Positions 1-8,700 of a DNA stretch of 30,471 nt are shown one piece after another. Source of the DNA: an uncultured Muribaculaceae bacterium (GTDB lineage Bacteria; Bacteroidota; Bacteroidia; Bacteroidales; Muribaculaceae); contig CAJUFH010000039.1 in assembly GCA_910585755.1 (NCBI GenBank), positions 1-30,471 on the forward strand, written 5' to 3'. The notes below the pieces were generated by a model. The model was not told where the DNA came from. It did no database searches and saw only the letters and a program-made list of their open reading frames with translations. A program made the translations under genes and the position numbers. How positions within the stretch are numbered: position 1 is the stretch's first letter; every line of letters starts with the position of its first letter.

Positions 1-84
1 GGTCACAATCTTCAGATTGCTCCCATCGGCCTCACCTCCAAGCTCCTACCATCCGGACCGTTCTGACAGCACCCTCCCATCCGG
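1..84. repeat. 84-bp repeat element, copy 1, upstream of the BtuB-like receptor gene
   Basis: This 84-bp stretch recurs at 2226-2309 with only six differences (window-relative positions 28, 54, 56, 67, 71 and 77), all of them transitions. Similarity stops abruptly at position 85. It may extend to the left of the window. Inside it are three diverged subunits of 27-29 bp (1-29, 30-56, 57-84), each ending in a variant of CCATCCGG. Both copies precede a gene of the same surface operon, so a shared leader or a mobile intergenic repeat are both possible. I do not recognise it as a known riboswitch. Confidence 0.8.
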
Positions 85-146
85 GTACTAAAAGGGAAGA
101 AGTGAAAAGTGAAAAACCAGGCTACGCCTTAGTGAGAAAACAGTTA

Positions 147-2171
147 ATGAACTATATATTGAACCGAACCACGACATACGTTGCCACCATGACGCTGGCG
201 CTGCTTGCGGCGGCGCCGGGGGCCGGGGCTGCTCCGAAGGAGCGGCGCGACTCGATGCGGGGAGAGCTTGACGAAGTGGTGGTGACGGCCAAGAAGCCGT
301 TCGAGGATGTGATTCCGGCCCAGACCCTTTCGGGAAAGGAGCTGAAGCGGCTCAACAGCAACAGCGTGGCCGACGCCCTGCGTTATTTCTCCGGGGTCCA
401 GGTGAAGGACTACGGGGGCGTGGGGGGCATCAAGACGGTAAACATCCGCTCGATGGGCACGAACCATACGGGCGTGGTCTACGACGGGGTGGAGCTTGGC
501 AACGCGCAGAACGGCCAGATTGACCTGGGGCAGTTCTCGCTCGACAATATCGAGGCTCTGTCGCTCTACAACGGCCAGAAAAGCGAGATTCTGCAACCGG
601 CGAAGGATTTCGGGTCGGCCGGCTCGATTTACATGCGTACCCGCGCCCCGCGGTTCGAGGAGGGGGAGACCTACCACGCCCGCGGGACGATACGCACCGG
701 CTCGTTCGACCTGCTGAACCCCTCGGCGCTGGTGGAGCTGCGCCTGAGCGACCGGGTAAACGCCTCTCTCAGTGCCGAATGGATTAATTCGAGCGGCAAG
801 TACAAGTTCCGCTACCGAAGGGTGAACCCGGCAGGGGAACTGGCGTACGACACTACTGCCGTCAGGCAGAACGGCGACATCAACGCGACCCGTATCGAGC
901 TGAACCTCAACGGGACGCTGCGGAAGGGGAGCTGGCATTTCAAGGCTTACAACTACAACTCGGAGCGCGGCGTTCCGGGGGCGATTGTCAACAACGTATG
1001 GCGCCGCGGCGAGCGCATCTGGGACACCAACTCGTTCGTCCAGGGGCGTTACACAGGCTATTTCGGACGGTTCACGACCCTGAACAACATAAAGTACGCG
1101 TTCTACCGCACCCACTACGTCAACAACGACGACAAGCAGATCAAGGTCGACAACCTCTACCGGCAGAAGGAGGTCTACTTCTCCTCGGCCAACGAGTACG
1201 AGATTTTCGACTGGTGGCAGGTGTCGGCAAGCTACGACTTCATGTGGAACCACCTGGACGCGGACATGTACGGCTTCGCGCAGCCCGACCGCTACTCCAA
1301 CTTCATCTCCGTGGCGACCGCCATGTCGTTCGCCCGGTTCAAGCTGCAGGCGAGCGCATTAGGAACCTTTATCCACGACATATTGAGGGGGCAGCAGTCG
1401 CCGAAGGACAAGAGCGTCCTGACCCCGGCTGTCTACGCTTCGTTCAACCCCCTGCGCAACAGCGACTTCTCAATCCGCGCCTTCTACAAGCAGTCGTACC
1501 GCATGCCGACGTTCAACGACCTGTATTATGCCGACATGGGTAACTCGAAGCTGAATCCCGAGCGCGTCACGCAGTATAACGTCGGCCTGGTCTACGACCA
1601 TTCGGGCCGCGGGCTAGTCAGCGCCGCGCGCCTCAGCGCCGACGCGTACTACAACCGCGTGAAGGACAAAATCGTGGCCTACCCCAAGGGGCAGCAGTTC
1701 CGCTGGACGATGCTCAACCTCGGGCTTGTAGACATCAAGGGGGTCGACGTCAGCGGCCTTATATCTTTCAACCCGGTCCGCGACCTCTACCTCACCCTGC
1801 GCGGGCAGTACACCTTCCAGGAGGCCATCGACGTTACGAATCCGGCGGACAACTACTACCGCGACCAGATTCCGTACATTCCGCGCCATTCCGGCTCTGC
1901 GGTGTTCAACGCCTCCTGGCGCGGCTGGGGGCTGAACTACTCCTGGATTTACGTCGGGGAGCGGTACAACCAGCAGGAGAACATCCGCTACAACTATACG
2001 CAGCCCTGGTACACCTCCGACGTCTCCCTGAGCAAGGATTTCCGGCTGGGGAACGTCGGGTTGCGGGCGCTCATCGAGGTTAACAACCTCCTGAGCCAGG
2101 ACTACGACGTGATATTGAACTATCCGATGCCGAAGCGGAACTACCGCTTCACGGTAACGGTCGAAATATAA
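147..2171 (+). CDS. btuB: TonB-dependent outer-membrane receptor, BtuB-like (probable cobalamin/corrinoid uptake)
   Basis: Energised outer-membrane transporter of about 674 residues. I chose the ATG at 147 because a signal peptide follows directly (hydrophobic stretch MTLALLAAAPGAGA); a GTG at 102 in frame would add 15 unlikely residues. A TonB-box-like EVVVTA lies near residue 45, followed by a plug domain (VADALRYFSGVQVKDYGG, then NIRSMGTNHTGVVYDGVEL) and a 22-strand-type barrel ending in the usual NNLLSQDYDVILNYPMPKRNY region. It lacks the N-terminal carboxypeptidase-like domain of SusC proteins, so it is of the small-ligand type. The BtuB assignment rests mainly on the next gene, a BtuG-like propeller lipoprotein, the arrangement known from Bacteroides cobalamin loci. 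Haem or another chelate remains possible because no cobalamin riboswitch or btuFCD genes are visible here. Confidence 0.85.
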   Translation: MNYILNRTTTYVATMTLALLAAAPGAGAAPKERRDSMRGELDEVVVTAKKPFEDVIPAQTLSGKELKRLNSNSVADALRYFSGVQVKDYGGVGGIKTVNIRSMGTNHTGVVYDGVELGNAQNGQIDLGQFSLDNIEALSLYNGQKSEILQPAKDFGSAGSIYMRTRAPRFEEGETYHARGTIRTGSFDLLNPSALVELRLSDRVNASLSAEWINSSGKYKFRYRRVNPAGELAYDTTAVRQNGDINATRIELNLNGTLRKGSWHFKAYNYNSERGVPGAIVNNVWRRGERIWDTNSFVQGRYTGYFGRFTTLNNIKYAFYRTHYVNNDDKQIKVDNLYRQKEVYFSSANEYEIFDWWQVSASYDFMWNHLDADMYGFAQPDRYSNFISVATAMSFARFKLQASALGTFIHDILRGQQSPKDKSVLTPAVYASFNPLRNSDFSIRAFYKQSYRMPTFNDLYYADMGNSKLNPERVTQYNVGLVYDHSGRGLVSAARLSADAYYNRVKDKIVAYPKGQQFRWTMLNLGLVDIKGVDVSGLISFNPVRDLYLTLRGQYTFQEAIDVTNPADNYYRDQIPYIPRHSGSAVFNASWRGWGLNYSWIYVGERYNQQENIRYNYTQPWYTSDVSLSKDFRLGNVGLRALIEVNNLLSQDYDVILNYPMPKRNYRFTVTVEI

Positions 2172-2225
2172 ACGAGGGCGTATCATAACGGCCCATCTGG
2201 GTCGTCGCTTGAAGGATTCGGCCTC

Positions 2226-2309
2226 GGTCACAATCTTCAGATTGCTCCCATCAGCCTCACCTCCAAGCTCCTACCATCTGAACCGTTCTGATAGCGCCCT
2301 CTCATCCGG
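2226..2309. repeat. 84-bp repeat element, copy 2, between the receptor and propeller lipoprotein genes
   Basis: Second copy of the element at 1-84, 78 of 84 bases identical, same orientation. It lies 54 bp after the receptor stop codon and 52 bp before the next start codon, in a 190-bp intergenic space that is otherwise featureless except for a small GTTTCA/TGAAAC inverted repeat near 2324-2341. Confidence 0.85.
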
Positions 2310-2361
2310 CTGACAAACCGGGCGTTTCATTCATTTGAAACACTTTTGAAAACAAGAAAAA

Positions 2362-3516
2362 ATGACAACAAAACAATTTTTCTTATATTTTCTGCCACTC
2401 CTACTGGTTGCCACGAGCTGTCGCGAGGACGAGCTCGTGGTACCCACGGAGTATGAAATCATCCCGGAAACTCCGGCCAAAGATACGAAAGTCCGCGGCT
2501 TCTACCTCGTCAACGAGGGGAACATGGGCTCCAACAAATGCACTCTCGACTATTTCGACTACCTGACTGGGCTTTACGCCCGCAACTTCTACGCCGAGCG
2601 CAACCCGAACGTGATCAAGGAGCTCGGCGACGTGGGGAACGACATAGGCATCTACGGCTCGAAGCTCTACGTCGTTGTCAACTGCTCCCACAAGGTGGAG
2701 GTAATGGACTCCCGCAGCGGGGTGCGCGTCGGGCAGGTCGACATTCCGAACTGCCGCTACGTCCGCTTCCACCGGGGAAAGGCATACGTCAGCTCCTACG
2801 TCGGGCCGGTACTGATTGACGCCAACGCGCCGAAGGGGGCAGTCTACGAGGTCGACACCGCGTCGCTGGCCGTTACCCGCAAGGTATCGGTCGGCTACCA
2901 GCCGGAAGAGATGGAGATAGTCGACGACTACATGTATGTCGCCAATTCCGGCGGCTACCGAGCCCCGAACTACGACAACACCGTCTCCGTAGTCCAGATG
3001 GTTGACTTCAAGCAGGTGCAGCAGATTCCGGTCGGCATCAACCTCCACCGGCTGAAGAAGGACCGCTACGGGAAGCTGTGGGTCACCTCGCGGGGAGACC
3101 ACAAGAGCCGCCCGTCGCGCCTGATGGTGATGGAGAAAAAGCCTGGCTACAACCAGATGGTCGTTACGGACACAATCCCCGTCGCCTGCACCAACATGGC
3201 CTTCCACGGCGACTCGCTCTATTACTACGCTACCGAGTGGAACGACTATACCGCCTCCAACACAATCACTTACGGCATCATCGACATCCGCACGAAGGAG
3301 GTAGTCTCAACCAACTTCATAACCGACGGCACTGAAAAGGAGATCACTATCCCCTACGGCATCGCCATACATCCCGAAACGGGCGACATCCTGGTGACCG
3401 ACGCTAAAAACTATGTTTCATCCGGCACACTCTACTGCTTAACCCCCAAGGGGAAGAAGAAATGGAGCGTGCGCACGGGCGATATCCCCGCCCATATAAC
3501 CTTCCTGCCACGATGA
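2362..3516 (+). CDS. BtuG-like beta-propeller surface lipoprotein (YncE/DUF5074-type)
   Basis: A 384-residue lipoprotein. The signal peptide ends in the lipobox VATSC with the lipidated cysteine at residue 20. The following residues REDE resemble the acidic surface-export signal of Bacteroidetes lipoproteins, so it is probably displayed on the outer face. From about residue 45 the protein is a run of propeller-type repeats (KLYVVVNCSHKVEVMDSRSG, KAYVSSYVGPVLIDA, YMYVANSGGY, ILVTDAKNY). In Bacteroides, BtuG is a propeller lipoprotein that binds cobalamin tightly and sits on top of BtuB; position straight after a BtuB-like receptor supports that role. The stop overlaps the next start by four bases (ATGA), suggesting coupled translation. 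The ligand is inferred, not shown. Confidence 0.78.
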   Translation: MTTKQFFLYFLPLLLVATSCREDELVVPTEYEIIPETPAKDTKVRGFYLVNEGNMGSNKCTLDYFDYLTGLYARNFYAERNPNVIKELGDVGNDIGIYGSKLYVVVNCSHKVEVMDSRSGVRVGQVDIPNCRYVRFHRGKAYVSSYVGPVLIDANAPKGAVYEVDTASLAVTRKVSVGYQPEEMEIVDDYMYVANSGGYRAPNYDNTVSVVQMVDFKQVQQIPVGINLHRLKKDRYGKLWVTSRGDHKSRPSRLMVMEKKPGYNQMVVTDTIPVACTNMAFHGDSLYYYATEWNDYTASNTITYGIIDIRTKEVVSTNFITDGTEKEITIPYGIAIHPETGDILVTDAKNYVSSGTLYCLTPKGKKKWSVRTGDIPAHITFLPR

Positions 3517-4742
3517 AGAAATCCCTTCCCATTCTCGCCACCCTGCTCCTCGCGGCGTGCGACAGCAACGATACTCCGCCGATGGTGAACCTCGGCATCG
3601 ACAGCACCTACCATATATACAGGATGCAGAAGCTCGACTTGCGTCCGGCTCTGACCGGGAGCGCTTACCGCTGGTTCCTGATTGAGCCGGACGGCACGGA
3701 ACGCCTCCTTTCGACGTCGCGCGACTATATCTTCCTGACCCCCGACGAGGGGACCTACAGGCTGCGGTTCGAGATTATCGACGACGCGACCCCCTATTCC
3801 TACGACTTCACGGTCAACGTCCTGCACGAGGAGGTGGAGTACAGCCCATATATCAGCCGCGTCTACGAATACCGCCCCGCCCCCGGGCAATTCGTCAACG
3901 AAATGCCCCGCTACGAGGAGGGTGACACCTACGAGACCATCCTCCAGAAAGCAGAGGAGTCGATTTCAGGCACTAACGACACGATGATCACCCTGGGGGG
4001 ATTCGGAGGTTACGTCACGTTCGGATTCGACCACACCGTAGTCAACAAGCCGGGGGAGAAGGATTTCCGAATCTGGGGGAACTGCTTCTACGAGCTGACC
4101 CAGCCCGAGAAGAAGGGCGGGTCCGCCGAGCCTGGAATCGTCATGGTAAGCTATGACACCAACTGCAACGGCCTCCCCGACGATCCTTGGTACGAATTGG
4201 CCGGTAGCGAATATGCGTCCCCCGCTACACGACACGGGTATTCCATAACATACCACCGCCCGGAATCGGGCCACACCCCGGTGCCCGACGAGGACAACTC
4301 CCTGGCCGACAACCGCTATATCCGCTGGACCGACAACCTCGGCGCGGAGGGCTTCATCACCAAGAATTATTTCCATTCGCAGGACTATTATCCAAAATGG
4401 CTCTGCGACGACGAAATGACATTCAGCGGCACGCTCCTGGCACCCAACGCCGAGGACATAGTGGGGGACGGCTCGTATTACGTCCTTTACAGCTATTCCT
4501 GGGGTTACGTCGACAACCACCCCAACGAGTATGCCGACCTTAACTCGTTCGACATATCCTGGGCCGTCGATTCCGAGGGTAACAGAGTCGAGCTTCCCGG
4601 CATCGATTTCGTAAGGGTCTACACGGGACTCAACCAGCAGTGCGGATGGATCGGCGAGACCTCGACCGAACTCTGCCGCGCGCAGGACCTACATATAGCG
4701 ACCGGCTCAATAACACCACCGGAACCAGACATATCAGAATAA
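3513..4742 (+). CDS. PKD-type surface lipoprotein of the cobalamin-type locus
   Basis: A lipoprotein of 409 residues. The start at 3513 overlaps the previous stop and yields a clean lipoprotein signal (MKKSLPILATLLLAAC, cysteine at residue 16, then DSND, an acidic surface-export-like stretch). An upstream in-frame ATG at 3462 would bury this signal. Residues about 30-105 resemble a PKD/Ig-like domain (YRWFLIEPDG, EGTYRLRFEIIDD). The rest is a larger domain with the motif DTNCNGLPDDPWYELAG at about 215-231, typical of 'cell surface proteins' found beside BtuB/BtuG in Bacteroidales; the DxNxNGxxDD run could bind calcium. It might correspond to the cobalamin-binding BtuH class, but I cannot confirm this from sequence memory alone. 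Confidence 0.75.
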   Translation: MKKSLPILATLLLAACDSNDTPPMVNLGIDSTYHIYRMQKLDLRPALTGSAYRWFLIEPDGTERLLSTSRDYIFLTPDEGTYRLRFEIIDDATPYSYDFTVNVLHEEVEYSPYISRVYEYRPAPGQFVNEMPRYEEGDTYETILQKAEESISGTNDTMITLGGFGGYVTFGFDHTVVNKPGEKDFRIWGNCFYELTQPEKKGGSAEPGIVMVSYDTNCNGLPDDPWYELAGSEYASPATRHGYSITYHRPESGHTPVPDEDNSLADNRYIRWTDNLGAEGFITKNYFHSQDYYPKWLCDDEMTFSGTLLAPNAEDIVGDGSYYVLYSYSWGYVDNHPNEYADLNSFDISWAVDSEGNRVELPGIDFVRVYTGLNQQCGWIGETSTELCRAQDLHIATGSITPPEPDISE

Positions 4743-4783
4743 AACCCAGCGGTTTATAGGCACAAACTAATCTCATCCATATA

Positions 4784-5740
4784 ATGAAAAAACTGATTTC
4801 CGCAGTCCTTGCCGGGACTGTGGCGGCCACAGCTACAGCCATTCCGGTAGACTTCGACAAGATTACCCACTGGACGGGGAGCGGCCCGAACCGCGCCGCG
4901 CTGGTTGTCTCCAATGACACCGGCGCATCCGACCCGAACGCCTATGTGTGGGGATTCCGATGGGAAGACTCAGAATCCCCTACCGGCGACGACATGTTCC
5001 GGGCGGTCTGCGCCAACTCCGAAGAGCTGGTGCTTCTGACGCAGGTAACCGGGCAATATGGTTCGACGGTCTGCGGCATCGGTTTCGGCAACGCCGAAAG
5101 GCTTCTCCAAAACATCTATTACGATTTCGAGAAGGCCAAAAACTCGGAGTTCATCAACTTCGACTATTACAACGCTTCCTCCTTTTTCGGCCAAAAGGAC
5201 GCTCCGGGCGACCGCACACCTGAAATCTGCCAGACCGCGATCGACGAGGCCCGACTGACCGGCACGCACACAATCCAACACCCCCTGGACCACGCCGCCT
5301 ATGGTTATCCGGCCTACGATTACGACTGCTGGCTCCTCCGCGACGGGGGGTATGATTACGGCTGGTGGACCTCGGCCTGGTACGAAGGGTACTGGAGCTA
5401 CTGGACCGCGCCTTCGACAACCGCCGACTGGATGTACAGCGGCACGGGCTTCACGGGACGCAAACTCTACGACGGCTGCGTTGACGCCTGGGTTTTCACC
5501 CTGTTCGCCTCCCCGCAGGTCGGGGGTCTGGGGGAAGGCACCCCGCCTCCCGCTGACTCGGCCCTCTACTCTTACCGCCCTACTCGTCAGACCTCTGGCG
5601 TTGACTCTCCCGAGACCATTTCCGGCCAAGAAGCCGTTTATTATAACCTCTCCGGGCAGCGGGTATCCCCCGACCGGCTGACACCCGGCATATACGTGAA
5701 AAGCAAAGGGGGTAAAACGAACAAAATCTTCATAAAGTAA
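4784..5740 (+). CDS. Secreted protein with C-terminal sorting-like tail, cobalamin-type locus
   Basis: A 318-residue secreted protein with a plain signal peptide (residues 1-19) and no lipobox. The body has a VWGFRWED motif near residue 55 and is rich in Trp and Tyr later on (DYDCWLLRDGGYDYGWW, YWSYWTAP), as in ligand-binding domains. A related VWGFR segment recurs in the middle of the next gene product. The final 35 residues (YYNLSGQRV, PGIYVKS, KIFIK) resemble the C-terminal tails of Bacteroidetes secreted proteins that are used for type IX sorting or are remnants of it. The gene begins 41 bp after its neighbour and belongs to the same operon. Function is unknown; a role in holding or handing on the operon's ligand is an inference. 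Confidence 0.7.
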   Translation: MKKLISAVLAGTVAATATAIPVDFDKITHWTGSGPNRAALVVSNDTGASDPNAYVWGFRWEDSESPTGDDMFRAVCANSEELVLLTQVTGQYGSTVCGIGFGNAERLLQNIYYDFEKAKNSEFINFDYYNASSFFGQKDAPGDRTPEICQTAIDEARLTGTHTIQHPLDHAAYGYPAYDYDCWLLRDGGYDYGWWTSAWYEGYWSYWTAPSTTADWMYSGTGFTGRKLYDGCVDAWVFTLFASPQVGGLGEGTPPPADSALYSYRPTRQTSGVDSPETISGQEAVYYNLSGQRVSPDRLTPGIYVKSKGGKTNKIFIK

Positions 5741-5768
5741 GAGAAGAAACAACCCAAAATAAACCAAC

Positions 5769-8700
5769 ATGAAAAAGTTATTGCTTTGCCTCGGGGCGGC
5801 CGCATTCGCAGCCGCCCAAGGGATGGCCTACGATTTCAATTACACCCTCGACACGGCCAATATGACAGCGGAAATAGTTGCTGCTGAGGATGTTGTTAAT
5901 CCTTATCAAGGAGAGGTCATAATCCCTGAACAACTAACCGTCGACGGATTAGCATACACCGTCACCTCTATCGGCTACCGGGCGTTTTTCAACACCCACG
6001 TAACTTCCGTAACTCTCCCCTCGACAATCAAGAGCATCAAGCAGGGAGCGTTCGGATTCAACTCATCCCTCGCGTCTGTCACGCTTAACGACGGGCTGGA
6101 AGAGATGGCCTGGGACGCGTTCGCAAGCACCCCGAACCTCAAGACCATCACCATTCCCGGCTCGCTTAAGACCGTTCCTTTCAACGCATTCGGCAGATCG
6201 GGTCTGGAATCCCTGACTGTCAGCGAGGGAGTGGAAACCATTGAAGCGGCGTTTACCGACTGCTCCAACCTCGCGAGCGTATCGCTTCCCGAGACACTTA
6301 AGAAGCTCGACGGCACTTTCGAGAACTGCGCCGCGCTGACATCAATAGCCCTCCCCTCCTCGCTACGAGAAATCGGATGGTTCACCTTCGCCGGGACAGG
6401 TATCGAGACGCTCGAAATCCCCGAGGGTATCGAGATGCTCGACATGCAGTCGCTCGGTATGATGAACGGCGACCACAACCGCGACTACACCCTCAAAAAA
6501 GTCGTCTTCCCCGCCTCGTTAAAAACCGTTTACGGAAAGACGCTCAACAACCGCTACGGCATTACCGAACTGACCTTCAACGGCGACGGCTCGGCTATCA
6601 CGGTCAACGACACCTACACAGACTTCCTCGCGAAAACCGCCCTGGAGACGCTGTTCCTCAACCGCACATTCACGAACGCTGCCGGGGTAGACGTGAGCTC
6701 CGCCGTCATCGGCGACAAGAGCACCCTCAAGAACATCACCTTCGGAGGAGCCATGACCGCGACACCGGCCCTTACCGGCTGCACCGCGATCAGCAACATC
6801 ACAGTGCTCAATCCAGTGCCTCCGACAGCGGGCGAGTTCGCTCCCGAAGTTTACGCCAACGCGACACTGACGGTGCCTGCGGGAACTTCCGCGGCATATC
6901 GCACGGCCGATGTATGGAAAAACTTCGCCCATATCACCGACGGCTCACCCGTTTCCGCGATTAACCCGGCCAAGATACGCTATACCGTAGGCACTGGCGA
7001 CAACCTCAGCCTTGTAAGCCTCCGCTTCGCCAACGACCGCCGCCTCGACAACTTCGTATGGGGCTTCCGATCGGCCGACAACGCCACTGAGCCTTCGGCG
7101 ATAATCGACGCCATCGCCGCAGCCGACAAGCGCCTCTACGTCACTAAGAACGCCGAAGGCGCGATTACCTCCGTGGCCGTAGACCTCAACAACGACGGGG
7201 AAATCGACTCCCGCGACATCTCGGCCGAAGGGGAATGGACCGCGGAAGCCAACGCCATGGCCTCCGACGAGCTTACTCCGGTAGTCTCGCTCACCAACGG
7301 CGCTGACATCCTCGAAGCTCCCTACTACTTCTATATGCCCGATCCGGAAACCGAGGGCGTGTTTATCCCGGAAGCAATGACCGTCAAACTCAGCGACGAA
7401 GGCTTCGTGCTCCCGGTTCTTGTGCAGACTCCCGGAGGAAAGCTTAACTCCACCTCCAACTGGCAAGCCTCCTCAAGCAACACGTCATACAGACTTGACC
7501 GCACGAAAATCACAACGCCCTATACCCTCGTCGACGACACGTACAACGCCGTTCCGACATTTGTAGGCACCACAGGCACTACTTACGTTCGCTATCGTCC
7601 GCAGAAGGTAGGCGAATACGCGTACTACGAATCCAACTATATGACGCTCACCATCGAGGCTCCCGAAGTACCGATGACTTCCATTACCGCGTCGGTCGAC
7701 GAGGTAGAGAGCGGCCTGAACAAGGTGATACCGTTCGAGTACACTTACGAGCCGGAAAACGCCACCTTCACAGCCGTAAAGGTAACCTCGGGTAACACCC
7801 AGGTAGCTACCTGGAGCGCATCCGCCGGCCTGAAAGCCACCACCAAGGCCGGAACCGCCGTTATTACCATCGCCAGCGCCTACGACTCCGCAGTCAAGGA
7901 TGAGTTCACCGTGACAACGCGCCTGATGAACCCTGTGACCAACGTGACCTTCGGCCACGCGACCGAGGAAGGGGTAATCAACGTGCCTGTGCGCCAGCTC
8001 GTCGACCTTCGTCCGATTGTCGAACCTGCCGACGCAGACGTTCCCGGAGTGACAATCACCCTGAGCGACAACGGCACCTCTAAAGATGATATGACCTGCT
8101 CGACCTATAAAGTCAACTGGTGGGACGTGAACAACGTGAGAAGCCAGTTCCTCGAACTTTCCGGCCATCGTCCGACCGGCGACCACCCAGCGAAACTGCT
8201 TGTCAAATCGGACGATGGAGCGTTTGAGCGCGAATTTACCGTAAACGTAATCGAAGCCGACCGCACGCCCCTTGAAAACGGTTACACCGAAGGCACCATC
8301 ATCCTCAACGAGGAGTGGTTCGGTCACACAAACGGCGGCCTGAACTATGTAACCGAAGACGACGAACTGATTTACCAGGCATACGAACGCGAGAACCCCG
8401 GAATGTCGTTCGGAGCGACCTCGCAGTTCGGCGGAATCTGGGCGGGGAAACTGATTGTAGTCTCCAAGCAGGCCAAGGACGGGGGCGATCCGCTTCCCGG
8501 CGGTGGCCGGCTCGTGATAGCCGACGCCAAGACTCTCAAACGCCTCGGCAGCCTCGACAATCTCGAATATGACGGCAAGAGCGGCGACGGACGCGCCATG
8601 GCCGGAGCGACACCCGACAAAATCTATGTCGGGTCCTCCAACGGCATTTACATCGTTGACATCTCCGACCCCGCCTCCCCTGTCATCACGGGCCGCATAA

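Noticed and set aside
12..80. 22-codon minus-strand ORF inside the 84-bp repeat (also at 2237-2305)
   Set aside because: The six differences between the copies change five of 22 codons, so there is no sign of selection on a peptide.
1..101. Cobalamin riboswitch before the BtuB-like gene
   Set aside because: The conserved B12-box (AGTCAGAAGACCTGCC-like) and the GCGAATCC-type core are not visible in the 146 bp available. A riboswitch could lie to the left of the window, but none can be claimed here.
102..146. GTG start at 102 for the receptor
   Set aside because: It would place 15 polar residues before the signal peptide; the ATG at 147 gives a normal secretion signal.
144..1253. Long minus-strand ORF opposite the receptor gene
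   Set aside because: It is antisense to a well-supported receptor, with Val/Arg/Leu-rich composition typical of shadow frames in GC-rich DNA and no recognisable domain.
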